This document shows positions 48,901-62,571 of a DNA stretch of 64,000 nucleotides, piece after piece (within the stretch, counting starts at the first letter, position 1; the number at the start of each line of letters is the position of its first letter). The notes beneath the pieces were generated by a model. It was not told where the DNA came from. It saw only the letters and a list, made by a program, of their open reading frames with translations, and did not search any database. This DNA comes from Karalla daura (taxonomy: Eukaryota; Chordata; Actinopteri; Chaetodontiformes; Leiognathidae), in the NCBI GenBank assembly GCA_029224185.1, contig CM055192.1, positions 18,860,739 through 18,924,738 on the forward strand. The letters are read 5' to 3'. The translations under genes were made by a program, and so were the position numbers.

Positions 48901-51900
48901 TGTCCTTCACTGTGACCATGGAATCAGTGCCAGCTGGGCAATACGTCTCCCTCATGTTGTATTACTTTTTTAATTAATCTACCACAGACTCCTCAGAGTG
49001 ATGAGATACATTAGAGTTGTCTGGTAAATGCAATCAATTATCTAGCTTTGTAGCTATAGAATATGAAAGATAATTGACTCGTCTTTTTCATGTTTTGACC
49101 GACTACAACTGCATTGTGATTCAGAAATTTCATATCATGTTTGCGCCTTTTAATCAAGGACATCTTGACTTTTTGGTTCAGACTTTTAAGCCTAAAATGA
49201 ATATCTCTTTTCGAGTCACTTTATCCAGTAGATTTAGGAAGGATTACATGGTTCCATGAGTGCTGGTTTGTGTGTGCGAGTTCTCGGTGGCCCTGCCGGA
49301 GCGCTGAGCTTTCTGCCTGTTTACCCGTTAGAGGGGTTAGTTCCCTGATCCGTGAGAATGCTGTAAGTGTCTGCCTGGTGATTAACTCCACATCGCAGCA
49401 CAACGTCTTCCCCCTCACTTCATAAATGGGCTTTAATTGAGGGAGCTGGCTCCTTAGCAGGGAACCTCTTTCACTCTGCGTCGATTAAAACGTCATTTTA
49501 CAGCCAAAAAAGAAACACGTTCCCAATCACTGCCCTTGAATTATTGTTCTGTAGCTTGAGGCTTGTATTTTAAAGTCACTGAATAATTGCAATCAGATTA
49601 TTCTAATCAAGTGCTGGAACAGTAATTACAGGTTGCAGTCATTTAAGCTGCCCCGGCAATGCCGTACACACTGCTGGTGTGCATATTAAAAGTTTATGTC
49701 GCGAGAGATAAATTTAATGAAGAGGATTGTAATCTTTCAGACACTTTTTAGATAGGTTTCACACGTGTATGAGGATGGCCCAATCTACATCATAGCCATC
49801 AGAGCAGCAACACCACAGGCAGTTATGGGAAGAGGATGGGGGGCTTCTTTGTACCCTACGCCATTTTCCTGCCCCCTCAGTCCCCTCAACTAACCAAGCA
49901 ACCAACCCCGGGCATTAGCTCCAAACCATTCTCCCAATACGACTAGACGCGTTTCCTCCCACTCATCCCCTCCCACCCCCCACCGATAACCTCATCTGTG
50001 CCCAGGTCTGGATTTCATGTCAAGGCAAACGTTAGGTGACTTAGTGCGGTGCCAAGCTGTCAGAGAGGCATGAGAATTACAATCTGGAGGTCTGTGTGAC
50101 AGTGGAACCGTCTCTCCTAATCCTGTTTACGCACATCCGCATCACCCTGTTCCAAAACAGAAACCTAAGTGTGTGTTTTTGTCTGTGTGTGTGTATGTGT
50201 GCGCATGTGTGTGTGCGCTCACATGTGAGCATTGGTATATGTGTGCTTGTTTTCATTGCTCTGAGAGTTGGTGTGTCTTTCTACAGTAGGTCTTTGGCTC
50301 TGTATCTGTGTGTGTGTGTGTGTGAGTCTCTCCATGTATTGTGTTGATGTGGAAGGTGTCGTACATGCTCTGAATGTATAATTCAATATGACTAATCATG
50401 GTGGTAGCTGCCAACCCAGCAGCACTGGCTGACAGACTGGGCCCAAAGCTAATTTGATAAGGTTACAATGCTCTTGAGCTCAGATTCAGATTCAGCTGCA
50501 GTAGCAGCGCGGCAGCGGCGGTGCAGAATCGCTACCTGAGATACAGTCCCAATTGACTACTTTGGGCTTGTGTCCATGCCGAGCTACTCCACACCTAATC
50601 CCCATTCAGTTCGTTTGGCTGGGTAGGAAACATCTCCCTCTGTCTCAGACGCTAATCACGAAAAGCGTAAAAAAAGGGGAGGCTTAAAAGAGGAATGGAA
50701 TTTAACATGATAATAATCGTCCACAAAATGCAGTACCTGTGCCTGTTGAAGCGCACACGGGTTTATGGAAATCAATCACAATGGCATTGATCGGCATAAC
50801 ACAGAGCTTGGTGGCGCTTTGCTACTGTGCATTGTGGTAAAACAGGTCACATCTTAATCTCTTTACTGCCCGGATTTCAGTGTTATTCTTCGGCATGTCA
50901 GTAAACGTAATATTTGTTCAATCATGGCGTGGTAGTTTTTAAATTCGAATGCATGTATGTTGCATTGTATTCAACCTGTGAGCGACACGCATGTTCATAA
51001 ACAGCCTTCGCCACACCTGCCGCTGTCACATCCAACGTCGGACTGAATTTCTTCCACAAGCTTCCGTAATTGTGCTGCTTTATGTTGAGACATATGCGTC
51101 ATATCAGTTCTGCTCACTGTTCCTGATGTCAAGCAATTTTACAGTGTTGATCAATTCACAAATTAAGTTCAATCAAGTCAGGATATTATTCTTGGTCTGC
51201 TGTTTTTCAGTACATAGCCAACTCTGTCCTCATTTGTTTTTTTCTTCATATTGTAATGTGTGGAAAAGAGACTTGGAACCCTGTGAGGGAGAGGCAACAG
51301 ATGAGCACTCCCTGGGGTGATGGTGGAGAGCAGACCTCTCTGGTCTGATTGCCTGTGAGCAGCAGCACACCCTTCAGGGTTAAGTCTCTAGAACTGAATT
51401 TCATCAAGTATTAAATTATTATTTATAATGTGGTATTGTTTTTGTTCTGTAAAAAACCTAGCATTGTTAGGGTTCGTTCTGTAATTAGGGTTTGTGAGGA
51501 AGGAAACACACATGTTGTGGTGCCTTAAATTGACTCTTGGAATTGCTTTATTTTAAGCAGCATGATTGATGCATCTTGATGCTTAAAAATCCATCTCACT
51601 TTCAAAAAACAAAACAGTTTGTTCCATGTCCTCACTACAAGCATTGCTGCGGATCAGTGTCATTACAATAGTTATCTCAGCAGCAGGAGAGATGCTGGAG
51701 CAGGAAATCCTCTGTCATTGGATTTAAACATACAAATCAGTCTGCTGCTGAAGTCAAATAAAAGGTGGAAGAAATGGCGGGAGAGCAAGAGGCAAAGGGG
51801 TGTCAGCAAATGGTTAAGATAAAACTGGCAGGTTATTACACTTCTTTCCATTTCAAAGTCCAATATAAAATTTCTATTATAAGGACAATTAATTACCCCT

Positions 51901-52150
51901 GCAAAATGGCAAATGTGCATCCTTGTCAGGTGGAGTGTACTCTGATGGCCTTTCCTCAAACAGAGAATGTGAAGATTTGATCTCTTCTAATGGTTCTGCA
52001 GGAAAGGGTAATTACGGCATGGTCAAAGCTAATTTGCTTTCTGCCAGATGAACTGTTGTATTTTATTGCAGGCTGACATTTTAAAGTAATTATGGCACTG
52101 TTGACCCCAGACAATTTCAGTTGTAGCGTGGTCTTGGGTGATCCTCGCTC

Positions 52151-52246
52151 CCCTCTCTCTCTCTCTCTCTCTCTCTCTCCTCCTCTCCCTCTCTCTCTCT
52201 CTCTCCGTCTCTCCCCCTCTCTCTCTTTCTCTCTTTCTCTCTCTCT
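52151..52246. repeat. Long (CT)n polypyrimidine microsatellite
   Basis: About 95 bases of nearly pure pyrimidine, mostly CT with CCT, CCCC and TTT variants and a single G. It is a potential triplex-forming tract and the source of the Leu-Ser and Arg-Glu frames around it. Confidence 0.95.
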
Positions 52247-55200
52247 GAATGGAAGTCAGAGGCGTAACAAGGTAATGACACGGACGGAGAGAGCCATATG
52301 GGGCTCCTCCATTCAGCTCGCAGCCTCAAACCTTCACATCATCATTACCCACCATGCATTTCACATTGACTTTACATCCAGATAGAAATATATGCCAGTG
52401 CCATGAGGACGTGAGTGCACGTTTTCTTCCCGCCGTGTGCACGCAGGTCAGAGTACATGCGTGTGTGTGTATGTGTGGGGGGTAATGCTTATTGTCCTTT
52501 CATCCCTGGGTTGCATTCATTGCCCATCCCATAGATCCATGTATCGATGAGGGTGTAATTATGTGCCTCAGTGATCATCTCTCTGTTTCTTTACTGCACA
52601 GGAATTAAGTAGGCAAAGGTCAGTGTGTGCTCCCTCAAAATTGCCTGCAGAAAATCATATGGCGATGAGAGCAATTATGGATTTTTTCCCCCCTCTCAGG
52701 ACCCTTCTCTCTCCCTCGCACACTTTTCTCAGTGTTTCTCCTTTTGTCGATGAACATTTGAGCAGATGTCAATCGATGTGCGCTTCTAGCAACCTCCGTA
52801 TTTGTGCTGCAGCAACCCCCTAAATTATCTCTCCAGCGTTCTCTAGTTATTTTGGAAATGCATGCAGGCAGGGGCGTGCACAAACAGAGACACAGCGAAC
52901 GTGTTGCAAATCAGTGAGAAGGTATGCTAATGAAAACAATAGTAAAGAGATGCTTCATTACCCCAGAAGATTATGTGGTGAATCGCACCGGCAGCTGCCT
53001 CCTATATATGCTACATACAGTATAGTGCACCCTTGCACCTATCTCACCACTCTCACTGATTGGCAGGAATTTGTACAAAAGTAAAAAACGCAAACATTTT
53101 TGGGCCTAACTGTTCAATTTGTCGCCTTTTCTCATAAGTATCTGTTTTAGTCAAGAATCAGAATTGCACTACTTCTCCAGTCAGCTCCTGTAAAGACAAG
53201 TGAGATTTAAGTTTTAGATTTAGTTGCCAAGTTTGACTTAATGAAGTGTGATAAGGTCCAAATATCAGAACCGCTGGAACTGCAGAATCACGGACACCCT
53301 TGGCAAGTTTTCAGAAGATGCCAGGTTACTCGGTGCTCAGAGCAAATGGTGTAAGCTCTTTATCTGTCTCGGTGTATGAAGCTTTCCCCTGACTTGACTA
53401 ACCACACTCCTCCATCCCCTAATATCATTCTGAATCTAATAAAGACTGACACTTGTGACACTTCAAACATGTCACCACCAACAGCTCCCGCCTAACAAAA
53501 GAGCCCCCAGCGCTACATGTTTTAATGGCAGAGCAGAGCAGGCCGGTGCAGCCCGGCCCAGCAGGTGTCTCCCACACATCCCGGTACTGAGAAACACTCC
53601 CTCTCATTCAGCCTGTCACCCGCCACAATGGGGCAAAAAGCCCCGGCCTGACATGCACACAATGCTCACCGTGCACAGACGGGGCCCGAAGCTTTGTGAT
53701 GCCCATTGCCTTAGAAAAAAAATGTATGTGTAAACATGGAATACAGGCACTTAAGAATCAGCAGCATCGTGATGTACAGGAGGCAGCCTGGATCTGGAGG
53801 TTCTTTTTTAGACTAGATTATTGATAAAGAATATATGCAATATGATAAAACAGGTATAAATTATTTAACCCGGGTTGATAATGTAACTTTTTTTAACTTG
53901 CTTTTTTAACTTTTTACTCTCAGTTTGCCCTTTGTTAATATATGCCACATTCGGCTTCAACTCCAGTTCTCCCCCTTGCCGATAATAACTTCAGTCCATA
54001 AATTTGTGTTTTGTGACTCGAGTCAAACCCTGTAGCTGTGCAGCTACTGTACATATTCTAATGAGTAAATTTACACCAACTGCTCTCTATTGTATTCTAA
54101 GAAGCGGAGCGACCTGAATATTTTGCTACCACTTTCCGTTTACAGCCTCAATTGAAGTTACGCCTGATACAAAAGGGTCTGGGGACCTCTACAACCTCTA
54201 TAAACAATTGGGTGGAAGGATCAAAGGCAAGCAGGCTGTTCTCTCCCTGCCTGTAGGGGTTGTAAGTGAATATATATCCTGCTGTGCATTGTGTGGCAGA
54301 GATTTCTTCTTCGTCTCTCAAAGAACAGCATGCCTAATTATAAAAGCCTAGTCAATTGCCTGATACAACTTTGATAATTTGAGCCTCCAGCTTAACGTGC
54401 TGTACAATTATGTTTTCAAGAAGTAAAGCTATAGTTCTTGCTAATCACATTCACCTTAGTAATCTAATAATAACTTCATCCCTCTCATTAGTATGTATTG
54501 CAGTCTTTGTCAGGTGATGGCCATGTTACATTTTAAAAGGTACTGTAACTGTAAAATTGTCATACTGTTGGGATATATTCAGGAGATTAATTTCTGTTGA
54601 GCTCAGCAGTGTCTTAATCACATTATAAACGGCCTTTTCAGACAGGAACTTCAATATTCTGGATAACTAGACCCAGTGACAGCCATGCCAGCATACAGTA
54701 TGTCTATGTGTATGTCTGGTGACTTTGAAAGAGTATATGCTCATATAGTGTAGTAGCCTTATTCTGTCACTTACTGGGCATTATACAGAAAATTCACATC
54801 TAAATCATTCATAAATGTATCAAATATCAAATATCTGTGTATATGTCTTTGCAGGTATTTCTACTATAGTTGTCATGCATTGCTGACAGCTCTTGGCTTT
54901 TCCTTTATCACACTGTTATTTTGTATCTCAAAAAGCAGTCTGCCTTCAGTCCAACATCACAAACGTGGTTTACGTGACAATATCATGTGCTCCGAGTTGC
55001 CTCTTAAATCAGATCTGAACAAATATTCATTGTGGAAATCTGTGTTGTAATGCAAACTTAAAGCGTACAAAGAAAAAAAATTGCATTATTTTTATGCAGC
55101 TGGTCCTTTGACAAACTATACAGTGGCGTGACTGAGAAATGAAAACCCGACCCCAGCTGTTAGGTATCAGACTGAACCAGACAGTTACGTTTACATAGAT

Positions 55201-56055
55201 AAGTGGTGCGACATCATGTTGTAAAAACTTTTGCGTTGCGTTTTTACGATAGCGCTATATTCCTCGAGCACTTGTGGCTCAGACTGAGGTTACAGGTTGG
55301 ATTAAGTCCCTGGAGGTGATGATGATAATGATATGACTTTTGTAATAGGTTAGACCTGTTCCGGCCTGTCTGGTATTGGATGTGCCTTGGAGCCCCCATC
55401 CTGATCACTGTTGGATGAGGTTCTTGGTGAGAAAAAAAATGGCTCTTTAATTCATCATGCAATCAACCAACCATATAATTTGAATACTTCTATGGGAATT
55501 AGTGTAATGTTATGATAATTGCTATACAATTCAGAGCAATAATTTTTCCCTTGGTTGAAATTACACAATTTTTCACCATAAAGGTGGGCGAAGAGGGGAT
55601 TTTAATTGGTTTATGAATTATTTGAAAATAATATTAAAGTAGTCAGATGGAGGTAGTTGGTGGATTATACTTGAAATGCTCAAATCTCTCTGTTCCACAT
55701 TAACAGGACCCAACCTCACATGTGGAAAAAATCTATTTTCTGGATCTTCTTTTTTCAAAGATGGAGAAAAACAGAATGATGAGCATATGTGCATGCCTCA
55801 AAGAGCCGTATTGCAGATTACTGAATAGAGCTGCGGTCTGAATAGACGAGGCTGTAGAGAAACACATGTTGGAGTCAAAGTTGGACTTGAGGGAAGTCGA
55901 GATTTCCATTTCCTGTTTTCTTTTCTTTGTGTGTTTTACATCCAGGTCGTCACCCTGTTTGCAACACAACCTCTTGCTTTGTCTCGGGGCAGGGCTTAGC
56001 AGCTACGGGTATTGAGTGTGAGATTGCATACACGCACACAGGCGATCTCCATGTG

Positions 56056-56075
56056 TTTGTGTGTGTGTGTGTGTG
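56056..56075. repeat. Short (TG)n tract
   Basis: About nine TG units within a GTG-rich stretch that continues with imperfect repeats to about 56120. Confidence 0.8.
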
Positions 56076-58047
56076 CATGTGGCTGCATCCGTGGATATGT
56101 CCACCGTGTGTGTGCGGTGGGGGCAGGGGCATTGCTTTCACAGCCCATCACCTTCACTTCCACACCCAATTTGTCATGAGTGTCACGCGTCAGGGTGAAA
56201 GCTGAGGAAGTCACCACAAGAAAATGGCTGCTTCCACATCACAAATGAGAGAGAAGCAGGGGCAATGGCTCAGGAAGGGCGGCAGTGGTGCTCCACCACG
56301 GCCGAGGTAAGACGGCCGCAGATGGGGAGGGGTTAGGTGGGGCGGGGGGCAGAATAAATAAATAAACACGCCGCTGCCCGCTCGTCTGATTGTGTGAAAA
56401 CATGCGGTGACCGCTCAACATCCTCCATCAGCAACCTGAAAGGAACTGCTGCTCTGGAGTTTTTTCCCCCCTCAGTGCTGTGTGGTGGCAATGCTAAGTG
56501 AGTGGGTGTGGTAGGTGACATGGCTGCCAAGGCTGTGACTCTGACTGATGAGCTGTGCGGTTGGTACCGGGCATCTATAAACATCTGCCCGGCTCTTGAG
56601 TGACAGGTCATTAGCAGTTTAATCAGATTCGAGCGTCTGTGCTGGTTGTGATTATTGGTTCATAGTAGCTCCTCCCTGACTCTGCATGCAATTATTGCTT
56701 TTGATGGCTTCCCCCGTGTTTTGGTGTTTTTCTTTGAGTTCAGCCAGATGACATGCTCCGTTTGCATTGGTACATACGTGCTCTCAGTATTTTTATTTCT
56801 TCTGGTCAAGGAAGAAACTGAAAATACCACACAGCTCGGACTTCCTGAACGGAGGTGAAATCCCACCCCTGAGAGTCATATGATAATACTTTGTATGTGA
56901 GGTGTCTTTGTGCCTCCATGTACACATTTCCATGACTTTTGTGTTGGCCTAAGCCGAGTGGTCAGAAAAGCCATTACAGAGGGGTAAGGCTTGTAGCTGG
57001 AGGATTATGGACTATTGAAGTCCATGTTCGTCTCATGCTGGAACCTATCAGTGACATCTTCACCTGGTCAAATCCCGGCGCATTAGCCCCACAGCTGAGT
57101 GCCCTCCCTGCACAATACGGCCACTAACTCAGACACAGATGCTGCAAAGCTAGAGATTACGACTGCTTCACACCCAACAAAGGAACCCACTTGCAACTAG
57201 AATTGTCACTGAATGATCGTATTATGATCGTATTATTTTAAGCTCTTTGCACTGCTTGTCGTCATTTGTTATGTTTAGTTAATATTAAATATCTGAAGTA
57301 ATTACTTTCCTTGATTATTTGAGTGTTACTCAGGTGTGTAATACTTAAATCTAAATGTCGGAGTCATTGATGTGGAGCAGGATTTTGCCCACATAGGGAG
57401 TCATTGGTTGCAGCCATGCATGATCTTCATACTCCATGCTGAGCATTTAAGTATAACTACTGAAGGCAGAGTGAAATACTCATCAAACTGTGTTAACATT
57501 CTGAGAATTCATAGGGACTAAACAGGCACTGCAGCAGAGTGCTGACTGGCTGACGGGAAATTTTGACTCTTGATTGGCACATGTTTTATTTTGGTACAGT
57601 GTACTCATTGAGGGCTCCGGTGTGAACCAGGGCCGGGGGTTGGATGGCAGGGATTTCAACCTGATTAAATGCCCCCTCTCAGAGAGATGGCTTCACAAAG
57701 GCAGGCACAGACAAACTCAAACAGCTAGAGGCTAAGAGACCAAAAGAATGGGACTTAAAACAGACAGCAAAGCGATCTTAGGTAGAACAGAGATTGTGAT
57801 GGCAGACACCGACATACACGTGTGTATATATATCTCTTAAAGTGCCTGATTAAAGGAAACCACATTATGTGGAGCACTGGCAAAGAGTCAATCAAATCTA
57901 GAGACAGCTGCTGTGTAAAAATCAAATGGTTGAATAACACATGAAGAATGACGGACTGAAAGCTGCAAGTGTTTTTTCAAACCGTCTTTTTTCAGCAGAT
58001 GACTTAATTTGCACAGAAAAAGCAGGGCACCCTCTGAAGGGCTGCCG

Positions 58048-58121
58048 CCCTCCCTCTCGCTTTCTTTTCCTCCCTCCCTCGCTTACTCCCTCCCTCCCTT
58101 TTTCTCTCCCTCTCTCCCCTT
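58048..58121. repeat. Polypyrimidine (CCCT)n-type tract
   Basis: CCCTC/CTTT units with only two short purine interruptions. Confidence 0.85.
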
Positions 58122-58685
58122 TGGACTGTACCGTGACCTTCATTGGCGTTCCACCTGCAGGAAGCCATGTTTGATTCTCTGTCCGCCGAGACGCCTGCTT
58201 GACAGCAGAATGGTGTCATAGGACAGAGTGGAGGAATTTCTCTTTCTCTGTCATCATTAAGGGGCTTCCCCCTATGGTGAGGGGGATGAAAAGTACGATT
58301 TAATGTTCTCTGGAGAGTGGCAGCAGAAGAAAAGCTCAAAGCCCTGCATGCTGGTTTCTGAGTGGGTCACTCTAGCCCTTGCAGCGAATGGGATGTCCCT
58401 TAGGAATTTGCCATAGACCAGGCTGAAAGGCTGGGGATTAAGACCCTTTTAAGGATGGAAATGTAACAAAAGGAGCACTTTTATGATGTAGCAGCATAAA
58501 ATGAGGGGGTCCATTGTGTAACTGATTGCAAAAGATCTTTGAAACAGGCGGCTCTGCACTGCATGCTCGCCTGGCCCAGTGGGCTTTAACGGCTTGTACA
58601 AAATGACTTGTCTACATTAGGGACAGAGTGGCTCTCGTTTAGGAGGCAATGTAGAAGATTATTGGTTTGTTTCTATTTTCACCCT

Positions 58686-58763
58686 TTGCTCCTCCCCTCC
58701 CGTTCCCTCCCTCTCCCTCCTCCCTCCCTCCCTGCTTCCCTCCCTCCCTCCCTCCTCTCCGTC
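58686..58763. repeat. Polypyrimidine (TCCC)n tract
   Basis: TCCC units dominate the right half; the left half is a looser CCTCCC mixture. It lies about 600 bases from the similar tract at 58048. Confidence 0.9.
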
Positions 58764-60710
58764 TGCCATCAATGCTGGATTGAAAGTGGCGACAGAGTCC
58801 CAGTGAAAGTTGGTTAATTTAGAGCGAGAGAGAAGGTAATTAGCATGCCCCCGGGCGTGGCTAAGCCAGAATAGGAGGCACTAGTATGGCTGGGATGTGA
58901 ATGGAGAACCCCAGGCTTGGTTCTGAAGCATAGTGACCAGATGCTTTCACTATGCTCACTGCAAAAGCCAATCCGGTGTGAGAAACACGCTGCCAAGGCA
59001 ACGTCACCACACGGGCAAATATAATTGTAACTGCATGCTAATTGTATGCTAAGAGTGAGGCGTTAAATATCAGAAATTAATTTATTTGAGGTTTTGTCCT
59101 TGGTTGTCAGTTACTTAATAAAAGGTTATACCCAACTTGAAAACAGACTTCGATCAAAATTAATGATTGAAAAGAGAAGAAACAAGAGCCAAGAAATAAA
59201 GCCAAGAAAACAGGCAGATTTTACTGTATTGGATAGAACTAGAAGTTCACCTTATAATGCCCAGTGCAGTGTCTTGGAGGCGCCTGAGGCACACAACTTT
59301 TGAGTAAAACATCTTTTTCAACCAGCAGCCACGTTTCACCCTGACAGATTCGGATAGTGAACTAAAAACTTGTCTTTTAGAGGGAAGGGGAAAACACAAG
59401 AGAGAGGCCAGTGAACACTAGAGGGGGAACTTACCCATGATGCAGCCTGTGCTAGTCTGACAGAGGGAGCTGTTCTCAGGGCCCCAACACATCCACGCCT
59501 TTTATCGCCCCTCCATCCTCCGTCTCTCCCTCCTCCACCTCAGCACAGGCAGTGGGAGACCTCCAGGGATCAGAGGTCAAGGGTCGAGGAGAGCGGCGGG
59601 CCTTTTTATTGTCATTCTCCCAGGAACGAAAGGGGACGCGTTTGTGTGTGTGTGACAGAGAGGCAGAAACAGAATGCATCCAGTCTCTACTTCTGTTTAT
59701 ATATAGTATATGATTGTCCATCAGCTTTGTTGTTGAATCTTTTTTTTAATTTTGTGTTTAATATTGCAATACACCGGAATAATATGTGAAGCACATAATG
59801 AGGCATCCTGTGATTTAATTGCGCTACATGCAGGTTCAGCAATAGATGTGTTTGTACAGTGTGTGCAAAGCGAATAAGTTGCGAGTGGAGGTGTTTGGAG
59901 AGCCGGGGGTGGGCTGGCTGCTGAGTTAGTAAGTAGGGGGAGAGAAGTTTAGGAGGCCTCACACTGTGATATGGAGCCCTTAAAAGGCCTCTGGAGGGAG
60001 TGTAATATCAAGAGCAGGATTATTCCCCAATCCCTTCTCTCCCCCCCTCTCATACTCCCCCTCCTCTGCTCCTTCTCTTCTCTCTTCAACTGACCCTCAT
60101 CACCTCCTCCCTCACTCCCCACATCATTTAAATGTCTAAAGAGTAATTGAATGAATTATCATAAAATTTTTGACAAATTCATTGACTCGGCAGGCCAGAG
60201 TGAGCCAAACGTTTCCTTCCATTTGTGTCTAATAAGACATGACATTTGAGATTAGTTTATGTGCTGGTTAGACCTTTTGCCTTTTCCCTTGGTTCCAGAA
60301 ACAAAAGGCCAATAAGTGTACGAGAGGGGGGAACCTTAAATGCAACACAGACTGCAGACTTTCAAGGGGAATGTGGTGACTATGGCCTGAAACATGGCAT
60401 TTATCCATTCTGCACTCCTACATATTCAGACTGTGCTAAATTCTTCTATTTTTTTTTAAAACTTGTTTTGAAGATGGTCTTCACAAACCGAAGCCAGTAG
60501 CAAAGTGAAAAAGGAACTGTTGTGGGGGATGGAATTTAGCGCTGCACAGACTGTTCTCTCTGACCTCGGTGTTCCCACATCAAAGGGCCTCCCCAGCCCA
60601 CTTCCCTCGACGCGAGCTGAAAAGAAGTCTTTAGTGCGGAGGCTTGTGCTTGTGTGTGTGTGTGTATATATGTGCGTGGTGTGTGTATGTGAATGTGTTT
60701 CAACCTTCAG

Positions 60711-60808
60711 GCAGCCTTATACGCTGCCAATATCTGGTACTAGATGGCGAAACCAGGTTTTTGGGCTTCAACAGAAACCCTCATGCGCTTAGAGAGGCAG
60801 TGCGGAGG
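60711..60808 (+). CDS. Possible next exon of the + strand gene (tentative)
   Basis: Preceded by GTTTCAACCTTCAG, a usable acceptor. The first two bases (GC) complete a Gly codon if joined to the phase-1 end of the exon at 35199. The frame then reads SLIRCQYLVLDGETRFLGF followed by NRNPHALREAVRR, mixed-composition and protein-like, within an open frame of 160 codons (60644-61126). The suggested end is GAGG|GTAATA, a mediocre donor. The sequence does not look like the next RCC1 blade, which should begin with D-G-x-x-x-x-W-G, and the intron would be 25.5 kb. Alternatives are an exon of another gene, a terminal exon reading on, or chance. Confidence 0.22.
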
Positions 60809-61281
60809 GTAATATTTTGTGTATTTTCCATTAGAAATCTTTCACTTGCCTATATTTCCTCACATTTATTTCTCATCCTGTTTTCGGATATCGGATATCA
60901 GAACTGTATGTTTTGGAAGGCAACGTTGTCTTTCTGGAGTATAGCACACTTAGCTCATTTATTTAAAGGAGAAGTTGGAGGCTGCAGTTGCATGTGTCTG
61001 TGCTGCAGGCCACAGCTGTATGTCCAAACTTGTGGGGGTCGCATATACACATCAAGGAAACCCTTCATTAATGAAATTCAGGGTTCACACACACACATAG
61101 AAACGCATATGTTGACACGCGTATGAAGTTAGTGTATTCTTGTTAGAGCCACTTGTTCCTCAGGTGGAATCGCTGCTTGGCAGCAGACGTCAGAGACGTC
61201 TGCTTCCATGCATCCATGTGATGCAACAGCTGCGACTGCAGTGGGCCGCACATAAACCACCGAATTCCAGTTAATGCACTC

Positions 61282-61329
61282 AAACACACACACACACACA
61301 CACACACATTCTCTTTCTCTCTCTCTCTC
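61282..61329. repeat. Compound (CA)n(CT)n microsatellite
   Basis: About 26 bases of CA followed by CT units. Confidence 0.93.
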
Positions 61330-61520
61330 AATCCAAGGACACTGCTGTTACACAATTCCACCAAACGCAAGCAAACATTACTCATATATTCCTCATTAAA
61401 CTCCTTTTCTTTGTGTACAAAAACAAGCACATGTTCGCCTCGACCCACCACGCGCACACTCAGACGTACACAGGACTCCCAGTGCTCCTGCTGGGTGAAT
61501 AATAAGTATTTTCTGACAGG

Positions 61521-61562
61521 CAGAGAGAGAGAGACAGAGAGAGAGAGCGAGAGAGAAAGAGA
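61521..61562. repeat. (GA)n microsatellite
   Basis: GA units with CA, GC and AA interruptions. Confidence 0.9.
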
Positions 61563-61734
61563 GGGCCGCCACCGTGTGCCCCATCCGACTGGCAAACGGC
61601 TCGATACATCATGGTGCTCTCCTCTCCTCCAGCCCCGGCTCCAATCCCAGGCCAAATCGAGCATGTTATTCTCTGCTCACATCTGATTTCCCCCAGCCGC
61701 CCAGTGACTGAGGATTCTCCTCTCCTACAATGGA

Positions 61735-61823
61735 GAGGGAGAGAGAGAGAGATAGAGGGTGGGAGAGCAAATCTGGACACACACACACACACACACACAT
61801 GCACACACACACACACACACACC
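61735..61823. repeat. Compound (GA)n ... (CA)n microsatellite
   Basis: A GA block at 61735-61758 and, after a 17-base spacer, a CA block of about 48 bases with one ATG interruption. Confidence 0.92.
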
Positions 61824-61889
61824 CACGTGTACACGCACAGTCTTGACAAACTGACAAAGAAGCCATACCGAGCAAGCACGTACTCATAC

Positions 61890-61890
61890 T

Positions 61891-61955
<65 letters not shown>
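61890..61955. repeat. (CA)n microsatellite
   Basis: About 66 bases of CA with a single CG variant. Confidence 0.96.
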
Positions 61956-61957
<2 letters not shown>

Positions 61958-62297
61958 ACCTCTGTGCTTGCCACCGCAAGGCTGCCACTGATCTTCAAAT
62001 ACAGCGGAGCATCAATCAGTTTGCGACTGCCTTTTAGTGTCATTTTTCTTCCTCCTCCTGGCTTTTTGTCCTCATCCTCTCAACCTTTCCTCTGCTCCTT
62101 GAGTATTCTTACAGGCGTCTGCTCTTTCTGGCTGATCCTGCAGAGCATAGGTCATATTTAGTTTATCTTTCAGCTCCCCCTCGCATATCAGGACTGTAAA
62201 ATATCCCAGAGAGATAGAGCCGGATAATGTATGTAAATCCAAATTGTTGTATCTCAGGCACTTATTTATTCTACTTTTTTATGGAAATCTTTTTGAT

Positions 62298-62323
62298 TCT
62301 CTCTCTCTCTCTCTCTCTCTCTC
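62298..62323. repeat. (CT)n microsatellite
   Basis: About thirteen CT units. Confidence 0.93.
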
Positions 62324-62552
62324 ACATCTTCACCCTCCCCCGTCCTGCCTCAAAGTCTCTCTGCATCATAAACTTGAATGATACAACTGTTTCATCCCAG
62401 GACTGTAGCCCATGATGGTGTACTTCCAAGAGAGACGACCCTCTGAATGTTCACACGGGGTAAAGCTCACGGTGATATTTTCCTTCCTCCTGATGAAAAA
62501 CACTCGGCTCACATTAGCATTGTTAATGCTTGGGGAATGTTATAATTACCCA

Positions 62553-62571
62553 CTATTATTATTATTATTAG
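62553..62571. repeat. Short (ATT)n trinucleotide repeat
   Basis: Five to six ATT units (CTATTATTATTATTATTAGG). Confidence 0.85.

Larger units (their letters stand above)
44346..60710. other. Non-coding DNA (intron or intergenic)
   Basis: No secure exon is seen. AT-rich unique sequence fills much of 46200-47200 and 53700-55700. A strong polypyrimidine tract and AG at about 47565-47597 is followed by short open frames but only a poor donor. GATA-like words form a small palindrome at 46425-46439, and an 11-base tandem duplication lies at 57213-57234. Simple repeats are listed separately. Confidence 0.5.

Noticed and set aside
59094..59303. Lysine/arginine-rich plus frame of 69 codons after a TTGTCAG acceptor-like site
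   Set aside because: AT/purine-rich composition explains the residues; no splice continuity can be shown.
61143..61951. Long minus frames of 163-173 codons
   Set aside because: They are translations of the CA, GA and CT arrays.
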